The notes beneath the pieces were generated by a model. That model was not told the DNA's origin. It did not search any database and saw nothing but the letters and a program-made list of their open reading frames with translations. A stretch of 19,210 nt of DNA, from contig JAPYPM010000005.1 of assembly GCA_029937635.1 (NCBI GenBank), positions 5,919 through 25,128 of the forward strand, read 5' to 3'. The position numbers were made by a program, and so were the translations under genes. Source of the DNA: Nitrospinaceae bacterium. Its GTDB lineage: Bacteria; Nitrospinota; Nitrospinia; Nitrospinales; VA-1. Shown here one piece after another: positions 1-6,259 of this stretch (the first letter of the stretch is position 1; each line of letters starts with the position of its first letter).

Positions 1-232
1 TGTTTTGACTACAGATACGACTGAGCTAGGCGAGGCTAGGGAGGAAATAGCTATTTCTTATTCTGGAGAGGATGTTTCAGTTGGACTTAATGCTAAATAT
101 GTTCTTGATGTTCTAAACGTGATCGATGACGAGGAAATCATTCTTAATCTGAAAGACGAAAAGTCCTCATGTCTTATCACCTCGAACGGTGATAAAGACT
201 ATCAAAGTATCGTCATGCCTATGCGTTTATGA
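1..232 (+). CDS. dnaN: DNA polymerase III beta subunit (sliding clamp), C-terminal fragment
   Basis: This is the last 76 or so codons of a gene whose start lies outside the window; the frame is open to the left edge. The product is the ring-shaped DNA clamp that tethers the replicative polymerase. What shows it is the C-terminal third domain: an LNAKYVLDVLN segment, then a beta strand pair and the terminal IVMPMRL, which matches the near-invariant MPMRL/MPMRI ending of bacterial clamps that binds partner proteins. No truncation is visible at the 3' end. The stop lies only 8 bases from the stop of the convergent radical-SAM gene, with no room for a hairpin terminator. The usual neighbours recF and gyrB do not follow it here. 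Confidence 0.85.
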   Translation, partial: VLTTDTTELGEAREEIAISYSGEDVSVGLNAKYVLDVLNVIDDEEIILNLKDEKSSCLITSNGDKDYQSIVMPMRL

Positions 233-240
233 ATAAGGTT

Positions 241-1365
241 TTATAGGTCGAAAAACTTGTCTAGAGTTTTATCACTCCGCGGCATTTTTCCTGTAACTCC
301 TTCCCATATCTCCTTCGTTTCCATACATACATAGACATCTAAATCAGTAGAGATATTTTTTAAGAATTGACGAAGGTTTTTGTAAGCTTCGTTCCTTAGC
401 GATCGAAGATAACGATGTTTCCCATCCTTACTAGCAATATGCTCTCCTGTAAATAAGCGAGTATTTTTATGCCGTTCATTAATAATTTTTTTAAGAGATT
501 TTCGATAGCGAAAACTGCCGAGGCTTACCCATTCTATTTGCGATGGTGATAGAACCTCGAATATTTTCTCAATCATTCCATGATATTCTCTTTCCCAACC
601 TGGAAAAATTATAATAGGATCGAGGTGTATTCCAATTTTATACCCCTTGATTGCGCAGAGCCGAGCAGCTTCCAATCGTTGTTGGAGACTGGGTGTTCCC
701 TTTTCTTCTTGAGCAACAATTGTTTGTGGATTTAACGACCAGGAAACTATTACATTATCTGTACTGCTCTGGTTTAGGAGATTCTTTACACAATTTGACT
801 TTGTCTTGAGTTCAAGAACGGCATTTCTTTGTTTGTTAAAAAATGGAATCAATTGTTGAGAGTATGGAATAACTTCATCTAAAGCTAGGCTGTCAGCTAA
901 CTCTCCGGTACCAACACGAAATGTTCGGTCAGGATAAGCTGTGAAGGTTTGATCAAGTTCTTCTAGTAGGTCTTCGACATTGACGTATGCTACAAGGAGT
1001 GGGTTGTTGTGTAGAAAATCTTGTAAAAAACAATAAGAGCAATCGTATATACAGTTTTTAAAAAGATTGACCACATAATAATTGCAGCAAACCATTCCTG
1101 GACTAATTCCGGGACACTTCTTTAAAAAGGAACCTTTAAATCGAGTTAGGATTAAATTTCTTTTTCCGGCACCAAAAACATCACTTGAAGTTTTCTGGAT
1201 CTTTTGAATTGCATCATCAAGATCAATGTTATATTCGACGGGCGTATTTGGAAATTTAAGAAGGGTTTTTAGAGTCAGCGGGTGGTCGACGACTGCTTTA
1301 TCGATAAAGATAGTTTCGGGAGAAAAAACCATTCCTTTATCTTTAGTAAGAGAAGCGGAATGCAT
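241..1365 (-). CDS. Radical-SAM protein of the spore photoproduct lyase (SPL) family
   Basis: A 374-aa radical-SAM enzyme. The cluster motif is C105-x3-C109-x2-C112 (NCIYDCSYCFLQ), the spacing and flanks used by SPL-type DNA photoproduct lyases. Other family marks are the upstream CPG...VCC segment (84-94), LELKTKS (184-190), the WSLNPQ strand (about 209) and GYKIGIHLDPI...GWE. Canonical SPL uses a [4Fe-4S] cluster and SAM to reverse the thymine dimer of spore DNA. By my alignment from memory the essential H-donor cysteine (Cys141 in Bacillus) corresponds to T153 in FRVGTGEL, and the tyrosine after the third cluster cysteine is F113. A true SPL activity is therefore doubtful, and a related repair or RNA/DNA-modifying role is open. 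The start at 1365 has no clear ribosome-binding site; M12 is an alternative. It is monocistronic and convergent with dnaN. Confidence 0.8.
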   Translation of the reverse strand: MHSASLTKDKGMVFSPETIFIDKAVVDHPLTLKTLLKFPNTPVEYNIDLDDAIQKIQKTSSDVFGAGKRNLILTRFKGSFLKKCPGISPGMVCCNYYVVNLFKNCIYDCSYCFLQDFLHNNPLLVAYVNVEDLLEELDQTFTAYPDRTFRVGTGELADSLALDEVIPYSQQLIPFFNKQRNAVLELKTKSNCVKNLLNQSSTDNVIVSWSLNPQTIVAQEEKGTPSLQQRLEAARLCAIKGYKIGIHLDPIIIFPGWEREYHGMIEKIFEVLSPSQIEWVSLGSFRYRKSLKKIINERHKNTRLFTGEHIASKDGKHRYLRSLRNEAYKNLRQFLKNISTDLDVYVCMETKEIWEGVTGKMPRSDKTLDKFFDL

Positions 1366-1605
1366 GTGAATAGTTGATTTTATTTAAAAATTAAAGCAAT
1401 ATATTGTTTTTTTACGCTTGGAAATCAACAAAATTATTAATTTAATATAATTGAAGTTTCGATAGTGCCAACATGAATAACCTAAATATCTTATAAACGC
1501 AAGCTAGTAGAGTATTTATCCAAATCTCGTAGTCATCCAATATTTAAGTCAGATTATTGATTAATATAAAACAAATTAACGACTAACTTAGAATGCCTGA
1601 ATCCA

Positions 1606-2775
1606 ATGCGTGTTAAGTCATCGGTTTTTTTTAAAAATCACGTAAAAAATATTAAAAGGCCCTTCTCATTGCGGATGTTATTCAATTTGCTTTTTGTTAT
1701 TTCTCTGGGAATCAATGTATATTTTTTTATTTCTCAAGATGAGTTGAGTTCTATTGCTAAGGGATATGATCTTGGATTGGAAGAGAAACAATTTGCTGAG
1801 GGAACTAGGATTGAATTACATCCTTTGGCATCGAAAAATGAATCTTTGGAGTCAGAACTGAAGACGAATATTCATGAAGAAGAGTCGATTCAGGATTTCA
1901 ATTTAATGGAAGGCCCTTCTTCCCGAGCAGAACAAGTTTTATTAGATTTGTCGGCAAAATCAAATCGATCGAACACTCATACCCTAAAGATAACAGTAAA
2001 AAATTCTCTTAATTATACAGTTTGTCAGAAAATTAAAATAGGAAGTGAATGTGATGTATTTGCTGCGCATCTAGCAAGATTGTTGGCTTGGTTTTTAGAT
2101 GTGAATAGCGAAATGCGAAATGGAGATGACCTAAATATTGTTTATGAACAATTAGATAATGAAAGCAAGTTTAAAATATTACAATTAATTTATAAAAGCA
2201 ATTACAAGAAAAGTACGATGGAGGCTAATTTTTACAAGGAGTCAGGGATGAAATATGGTGGGTATTTCGATCGTAATGGTAAAGAAATTACCAAACGAAT
2301 TGTTGAAAAACAGTCACCAATCGATGCCTATATAGAAATAGTTTCTCTACCGGGAGATTTTCGAAAAGGACCAAGAGATCATTCTGGAACCGATTTTAAG
2401 GCAGATGTTGGAACATTAGTCCGGTCAACATTTGATGGTCGAGTTAGTCGTGTTAATTGGAATAGAAGAGTTAATGGCTATTGCATTGAGATAGACCACC
2501 CCAATCAAAAAATTAAAACTCTTTATCTTCATTTGAGTCGGGTTCTCGTGAAACGAGGACAGTACTTAAAACAAGGCGAAAGTATAGGGGAGTCTGGGAA
2601 TACAGGGCGTAGTTTTGCCCCTCATCTACACTATGAGGTGCGTAGCCAAAGTAATAAAAATTTTTTTTATAATCCATTTGACTTTAAGTACCATAAGACC
2701 TACCAGAGAAATATATCTGATAAGCAAAATGGTGAATTTCAGAAAACAATAAGTGCTTATGACGCATTTTATTAG
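1606..2775 (+). CDS. M23-family peptidoglycan endopeptidase, membrane-anchored
   Basis: A 389-aa LytM-type zinc endopeptidase that probably cuts peptide cross-links in the periplasm. Residues 1-22 are basic and 24-43 form one membrane helix, so the enzyme is anchored with its body outside. Residues about 120-245 resemble the middle domain of MepM/ShyA-type hydrolases (HLARLLAWFLDVNSEMRNGD and a YFDRNGK strand). The catalytic domain covers about 247-360: H259-x3-D263 (HSGTD), H309 (YLHLS) and H340-L-H342 (HLHYE), so all expected zinc and catalytic residues are present. No Shine-Dalgarno sequence is visible before ATG 1606. Stop codons close the frame upstream, and an ATG at 1593 runs straight into a stop. 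The transglycosylase gene follows 66 bases downstream, so the pair links wall cleavage and synthesis. Confidence 0.9.
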   Translation: MRVKSSVFFKNHVKNIKRPFSLRMLFNLLFVISLGINVYFFISQDELSSIAKGYDLGLEEKQFAEGTRIELHPLASKNESLESELKTNIHEEESIQDFNLMEGPSSRAEQVLLDLSAKSNRSNTHTLKITVKNSLNYTVCQKIKIGSECDVFAAHLARLLAWFLDVNSEMRNGDDLNIVYEQLDNESKFKILQLIYKSNYKKSTMEANFYKESGMKYGGYFDRNGKEITKRIVEKQSPIDAYIEIVSLPGDFRKGPRDHSGTDFKADVGTLVRSTFDGRVSRVNWNRRVNGYCIEIDHPNQKIKTLYLHLSRVLVKRGQYLKQGESIGESGNTGRSFAPHLHYEVRSQSNKNFFYNPFDFKYHKTYQRNISDKQNGEFQKTISAYDAFY

Positions 2776-2841
2776 CATAATAAGAGCAAAAATATTGATA
2801 GAGATATTCAGGCTGGTTAATTAACATATATAATAAATATT

Positions 2842-3579
2842 TTGGTGTTGGGAGAGGAGTGCGCCCATGCCTCGCGTGAAAAAAAAAATCTCAAAAAAAA
2901 GATTCAAACCGTAATCAAAATTAATTTTTTTAAATTATTTTTTGATTTTTTGATCATTTTTTTGATATTTACAATAGCTCCTGTTTTGGTTTATCGTTTA
3001 GTTGACCCCCCCACCACCCCCCTGCTATGGATTCGTTGGGTTGAGTCGGGCTATTACAAATCATATCCCACTTATCTGAAACATTGGGTTCCCTTGAATA
3101 AAATTTCCCCTAACCTTGTTCGTGCCGTCATAGCAGCAGAAGATCAAAAATTTTTTCAACATAGTGGGTTTGATTGGCAAGCTGTTAAAGCCGCTATAAA
3201 GGTTAATATCGAAACTGATAAAACGGTAGGAGCTAGTACCATTTCGATGCAGACAGCACGTAATGTATTCTTATGGCAAAATCGTGGTTGGCTTCGGAAA
3301 TCTCTTGAGGCTTGGTTTACCTTCTTAATCGAAAATTTATGGACTAAGGAACGAATTTTAGAAGTTTATTTAAATGTTATAGAATGGGGGAATGGCATAT
3401 TTGGGTGTGAACAAGCTGCGCTTAAATATTTCAAACATTCATCCAAGGCCCTTTCTCCTGTTGAGTCGGCCTTGATGGCATCAGTTTTGCCCAGTCCGCG
3501 AATTTGGTCAGTTTTGGATCCACAACCGCATGTGTCAGATCGGCAGTCAAGAATTCTTGGGTTAATGAGCCAGAAATAA
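2842..3579 (+). CDS. mtgA: Monofunctional peptidoglycan transglycosylase, with a disputed 5' end
   Basis: GT51 glycosyltransferase that polymerises lipid II into glycan strands at the outer face of the inner membrane. In the open frame, residues about 27-52 form a membrane helix. The catalytic segment AAEDQKFFQH carries the general base E100. GASTISMQTARNVFLW, the LEVYLNVIEWG block with the second conserved Glu, and the GCEQAALKYF helix follow. Length and motif order match MtgA, with no transpeptidase domain. The start is odd: in this frame the only early initiators are TTG 2842, GTG 2845 and TTG 2848, none with a Shine-Dalgarno sequence. A strong one (2850-2859) instead serves ATG 2867 in another frame. 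The true N-terminus may therefore arise by frameshift (see 2867-2914). A lysine-rich tail precedes the helix in either frame. Confidence 0.88.
   Translation: MVLGEECAHASREKKNLKKKIQTVIKINFFKLFFDFLIIFLIFTIAPVLVYRLVDPPTTPLLWIRWVESGYYKSYPTYLKHWVPLNKISPNLVRAVIAAEDQKFFQHSGFDWQAVKAAIKVNIETDKTVGASTISMQTARNVFLWQNRGWLRKSLEAWFTFLIENLWTKERILEVYLNVIEWGNGIFGCEQAALKYFKHSSKALSPVESALMASVLPSPRIWSVLDPQPHVSDRQSRILGLMSQK
2867..2914 (+). other. Candidate -1 frameshift/slippage site at the mtgA start
   Basis: ATG 2867 sits 7 bases after AGGAG (within GGGAGAGGAG, 2850-2859), ideal spacing. Read straight it gives MPRVKKKISKKRFKP and stops at 2912-2914. The first tract is A10 (2879-2888) and the second A8 (2893-2900). 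In the second, the zero frame reads TCA AAA AAA AGA, so the heptamer A AAA AAA has the classical X XXY YYZ phase. A -1 shift, or one extra A in the transcript, in either tract enters the MtgA frame directly before its membrane helix. A homopolymer error in the assembly would look the same. Confidence 0.5.
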
Positions 3580-3652
3580 TATTCCTGCTAAGTGCTAAAA
3601 TATTACGCACATTCTTTACAAGACCAAAAGAGTTTCTGAAAACTAAAAATAA

Positions 3653-4852
3653 ATGGTACGTATCAAGATTTCAAAAATATTAGAGCAAAAAATTAGACGA
3701 GGTTATCCTTGGGTATTTCATTATCAAGTTCAAAACGAAAATATAAAAGGAAAGGCGGGTGACCTGGCAGTTGTGTATGATAGTAAAAATCAGTTTCTAG
3801 CCATAGGTTTGTACGATCCCGAGTCTGAAATCCGTTTGAGAATTTTGCAAACTTCTAACCCCGTCGACATAGACAGTGATTTTTTTGAAGAAAGATTCAA
3901 CAAGGCTCTGGTGTTACGAGATAATCTTTTTAGTGAGGGCACAACAGGGTATCGTGTCATTAACGGCGAGAGTGACGGCTTCCCAGGGTTAGTGCTAGAT
4001 CGCTATGAAAACACGGCAGTCATGAAGTTATACACGTCAGCATGGTTGCCCTATCTGGATATACTAATTGAGCTAATTAAAAAAAAAATTGCAGTAAAAC
4101 GGTGCGTCTTAAGACGGAGTCGAAAAGTTGCAGCATTATTAGAAACTTCAAAAATATATAGCGAGGGGCATCTCCTGTTTGGTGATAATGTAGACGGACC
4201 GATTAGGTTCAAAGAAAATGGAATTGATTTTGAGGCAGATGTGATTTTTGGTCAAAAAACAGGTTTTTATTTGGACCAACGAGATAATAGACAAGCAGTT
4301 CGTTTGTTATCGAAGAGAAAATCAGTATTGAATGTATTTAGTTATACAGGAGCATTTTCAGTTTATGCCTTTGCTGGAGGTGCCAGTTCAGTTTTAGAAG
4401 TGGACTCAAATTCTATTGCGTTGGAAGCCTCAAAGAAAAATTTAAGATTGCATTTTTCAAGTCGTGATTTCTCAGAGGCAGAGTTTTCCCAAATAAAAGC
4501 AGATGGATTCAATGCGTTATCAGCATTAGAATCGGATAATCAGAAGTATGATATGGTTATTCTCGATCCACCAGCGTTTGCGAAAAGAAAAAAACAAAAA
4601 AATGTGGCTCTAAATGCTTATATGAAATTAGCTAAGGCTGGTGCAAAGGTTACCAAAAAGGGAGGGCTTCTTTTTGCTGCATCTTGTTCGGTTCATGTTA
4701 GTCCAGCTAGTTTTTTTAAAAACGTGTTTCTAGGAATTAAGTCAGCTGGACATAGGTTTGAAGAAATAAGTCGTACAAGCCACGCCAAAGACCATCCATT
4801 TATATCTAGCGAAGGGCAATATCTAAAGGGCGTGTTCTGTAGAATAATATAG
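3653..4852 (+). CDS. rlmI: 23S rRNA (cytosine-C5) methyltransferase, RlmI family
   Basis: A 399-aa SAM-dependent methyltransferase of the RlmI (YccW) type, which in E. coli methylates C1962 of 23S rRNA. Residues 1 to about 75 are an N-terminal PUA RNA-binding domain (RRGYPWVFHYQV and the IRLRILQ strand). A central domain has GYRVINGESDGFPGLVLDRY (99-118). The Rossmann domain starts with QKTGFYLDQRDNR (201-213), then SAM-binding VFSYTGAFS (228-236), acidic EVDSN, the DPPAFAK motif (305-311) and the SCS segment (344-346) of the late strand. All expected blocks are present and the length is normal. No Shine-Dalgarno sequence precedes ATG 3653. It lies 73 bases after mtgA on the same strand with no clear terminator between, so cotranscription is possible. 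Confidence 0.9.
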   Translation: MVRIKISKILEQKIRRGYPWVFHYQVQNENIKGKAGDLAVVYDSKNQFLAIGLYDPESEIRLRILQTSNPVDIDSDFFEERFNKALVLRDNLFSEGTTGYRVINGESDGFPGLVLDRYENTAVMKLYTSAWLPYLDILIELIKKKIAVKRCVLRRSRKVAALLETSKIYSEGHLLFGDNVDGPIRFKENGIDFEADVIFGQKTGFYLDQRDNRQAVRLLSKRKSVLNVFSYTGAFSVYAFAGGASSVLEVDSNSIALEASKKNLRLHFSSRDFSEAEFSQIKADGFNALSALESDNQKYDMVILDPPAFAKRKKQKNVALNAYMKLAKAGAKVTKKGGLLFAASCSVHVSPASFFKNVFLGIKSAGHRFEEISRTSHAKDHPFISSEGQYLKGVFCRII

Positions 4853-4979
4853 GAAGTCTTAGCGGTTGATTGATGCTAATCAAACTAATTTATATGAGTA
4901 GTGTGAAAGGGGTATTAGAATGAAAATGTTTATGGGCGCTGAAACGAGCCTGTAAACTAAAAAAGAATTTGTTATTAAA

Positions 4980-5042
4980 TTATCTTTTCTTAGCTTTTTT
5001 CTTTGTTGCTTTTTTCTTTGTTGCTTTTTTCTTGGTTGCCAT
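4980..5042 (-). CDS. 20-aa lysine-rich repeat peptide (histone H1-tail-like)
   Basis: The frame encodes MATKKKATKKKATKKKAKKR, with three ATKKK repeats, 12 lysines and a C-terminal arginine. Composition resembles the basic tails of histone H1-like bacterial proteins, so nucleic acid binding is the natural guess, but function is unknown. Evidence that it is a real gene: AAGGAG lies 6 bases before the ATG, an in-frame TAA sits just upstream (so the frame is closed), and a TTGACA/TAAAAT promoter at 5099-5126 points into it. It is the only minus-strand gene between 1366 and 10981. The coding DNA is a 15-base tandem repeat, so copy number could vary. The transcript may be closed by a 5'-3' stem (inverted repeat 4925-5090). 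It could also be the coding part of a dual-function RNA or a small basic toxin. Confidence 0.6.
   Translation of the reverse strand: MATKKKATKKKATKKKAKKR
4995..5039. repeat. 15-base tandem repeat, three units
   Basis: Units at 4995-5009, 5010-5024 and 5025-5039 read TTTTTTCTTTGTTGC on the plus strand; the third has one change (CTTGG for CTTTG). Each unit encodes ATKKK on the minus strand. The unit is a multiple of three, so gain or loss of copies keeps the frame. Confidence 0.9.
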
Positions 5043-5098
5043 CAAGATCTCCTTTTACAATATTGGATTTCGTTTCAGCGCCCCAACATTGTTTAAAT

Positions 5099-5126
5099 AT
5101 TTTATTCTAAACATGTTTAATGTCAA
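5099..5126 (-). promoter_or_regulatory. Sigma-70-type promoter of the lysine-rich micro-gene, with spacer palindrome
   Basis: Read on the minus strand, TTGACA (5126-5121, perfect -35) and TAAAAT (5104-5099, 5 of 6 for -10) are separated by 16 bases. Initiation would fall near 5092, immediately outside the right arm of the inverted repeat and about 50 bases before the ATG. The spacer contains a perfect 12-base palindrome TAAACATGTTTA (5108-5119), placed where a repressor dimer would block RNA polymerase. Confidence 0.65.
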
Positions 5127-5348
5127 GAGGATATTCGTAGAAAAAGAAACTAGATAAAAAAATAAATACACCGGTATTATATTTTTGAGAAATTTATTTT
5201 TGAGGTAGTTCTATAATAGCTTTTAATAAAGGCTGATCAGTGGGCATGTTTATTTATTTTTAAGTTTGGTCGGTTGTGGTTTGATAGAAAAAAATATAAT
5301 AAAATTAAAATAAATATTAATTCTAATAATATTTTTTAAATAAAGCTC
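5127..5348. other. AT-rich intergenic region upstream of pgeF
   Basis: No coding frame or RNA gene is recognisable here. A perfect TATAAT at 5295-5300 could be the -10 of a pgeF promoter; the best upstream partner, TTGTGG at 5274-5279, is weak and only 15 bases away. The stretch before ATG 5349 is almost pure A/T and has no Shine-Dalgarno sequence. Confidence 0.35.
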
Positions 5349-6122
5349 ATGATTTCCTTGTTTTCTATTAATGTTCTAAAAAAACAACGCCTGTTGATTC
5401 ATGGAACCAGTCCGAGGTTTTATGTGATCAACGGGGAAAGAAAACCTTTTTTTTGCTCTGAGAAAGGTGGTGCGAGATTATTTCTTAAACATGAAAAAAT
5501 ATTTTTAAATTCACTTGAAATAGACAGGGAAAATTTTCTTCGAGTGACGCAAGTTCATGGCAACTATGTTTATGTTTTAAAAGATCCTGATATTCTTGTT
5601 AGTGAAGTTGGTAAATTTGAAGCAGATGCTATAATTACTCATATCCCAAACTGCCCTATAGCAGTTTTAACAGCGGATTGTGTTCCTATTATCATTTATG
5701 ATCCAATAAAACATGTGACTGGTTTAGTACATGCTGGGCGTATGGGAACCCAAAAAAATATACTTACCAATACTATTGAGGCTCTTTCTCGTGAATATGG
5801 TTCCAGTCCGAAAGACCTGATAATGGGTATGGGACCCGCCATTCGAGGATGTTGTTATGAGGTGAATGAGTCCTCGGCATTGCCTTTTATTAAAAAATAT
5901 TCGCTTTGTTCAGAGTTTATTAAAAAAACTGAGAAAAATAAGTTTTCCCTTGATTTACCAATGATAAATCAATTTGAAGGATGTAAAGCGGGTGTCTTAA
6001 AAGAAAATATTCATTCCGATGTGCCTTGCACTGTTTGTGAAAACCATCGATGGTATTCTTACAGAAAAGAAGGAAAGACTGGAAGATTGGTAACGCTGGC
6101 CATGCTTCAAAGGAGAGAATAG
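5349..6122 (+). CDS. pgeF: PgeF/YfiH-family laccase-domain protein (peptidoglycan editing or purine nucleoside enzyme)
   Basis: A 257-aa member of the cytoplasmic multicopper-polyphenol-oxidase-like family (DUF152). Family members phosphorolyse purine nucleosides and deaminate adenosine, and E. coli YfiH/PgeF removes wrongly built L-Ser muropeptide precursors. The zinc ligands are visible: H70 (TQVHG), C111 (ADCVPIIIYD) and H128 (LVHAGRMG). Further marks are GPAIRGCCYEV (163-173) and the C-terminal CTVCENHRWYSYRKEGKTGR. Length is normal for the family. ATG 5349 is chosen because the downstream sequence begins the usual N-terminal strand (LLIHGTSPR). No Shine-Dalgarno sequence is present. A peptidoglycan role would suit its place downstream of the M23 and mtgA genes, but this is inference. 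Confidence 0.88.
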   Translation: MISLFSINVLKKQRLLIHGTSPRFYVINGERKPFFCSEKGGARLFLKHEKIFLNSLEIDRENFLRVTQVHGNYVYVLKDPDILVSEVGKFEADAIITHIPNCPIAVLTADCVPIIIYDPIKHVTGLVHAGRMGTQKNILTNTIEALSREYGSSPKDLIMGMGPAIRGCCYEVNESSALPFIKKYSLCSEFIKKTEKNKFSLDLPMINQFEGCKAGVLKENIHSDVPCTVCENHRWYSYRKEGKTGRLVTLAMLQRRE

Positions 6123-6259
6123 ATTCTAGTTTCTATTTGTTAAGCCTCCACTTATGCTTTATTGTTAAAGGTGATTTAGTTTTTGATAAAATAAAATAGC
6201 TATTATTAAATACTAACTTTTTGGTATTGAATAAAGGTTAATGGACGTAATTTTTTTTG

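Larger units (their letters stand above)
4925..5090. repeat. Long inverted repeat bracketing the lysine-rich micro-gene
   Basis: Positions 4934-4947 (GGGCGCTGAAACGA) are the exact reverse complement of 5070-5083: 14 pairs without mismatch, GC-rich in an AT-rich setting. Beyond a small 3-versus-1 base gap the arms continue for 6 more pairs (4925-4930 AATGTT with 5085-5090 AACATT). The arms enclose the whole minus-strand gene 4980-5042 and its ribosome-binding site. The promoter lies just outside the right arm. In a minus-strand transcript the 5' and 3' untranslated regions would pair. No target-site duplication flanks it. Confidence 0.85.

Noticed and set aside
4866..4883. TTGATT-N6-AATCAA as a terminator after rlmI
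   Set aside because: It has only six A/T-rich pairs and no following T-tract.
4925..5090. The inverted repeat as terminal repeats of a MITE-type element
   Set aside because: No target-site duplication is present at the ends and no second copy exists in the window. The promoter lies directly outside one arm, which fits a transcript better.
4969..5157. Plus-strand frame with a very hydrophobic FFFVAFFFVA start, like a membrane peptide
   Set aside because: It is the antisense reading of the lysine-rich micro-gene's tandem repeat, lacks an ATG and ribosome-binding site, and the opposite strand has promoter, ribosome-binding site and ATG.
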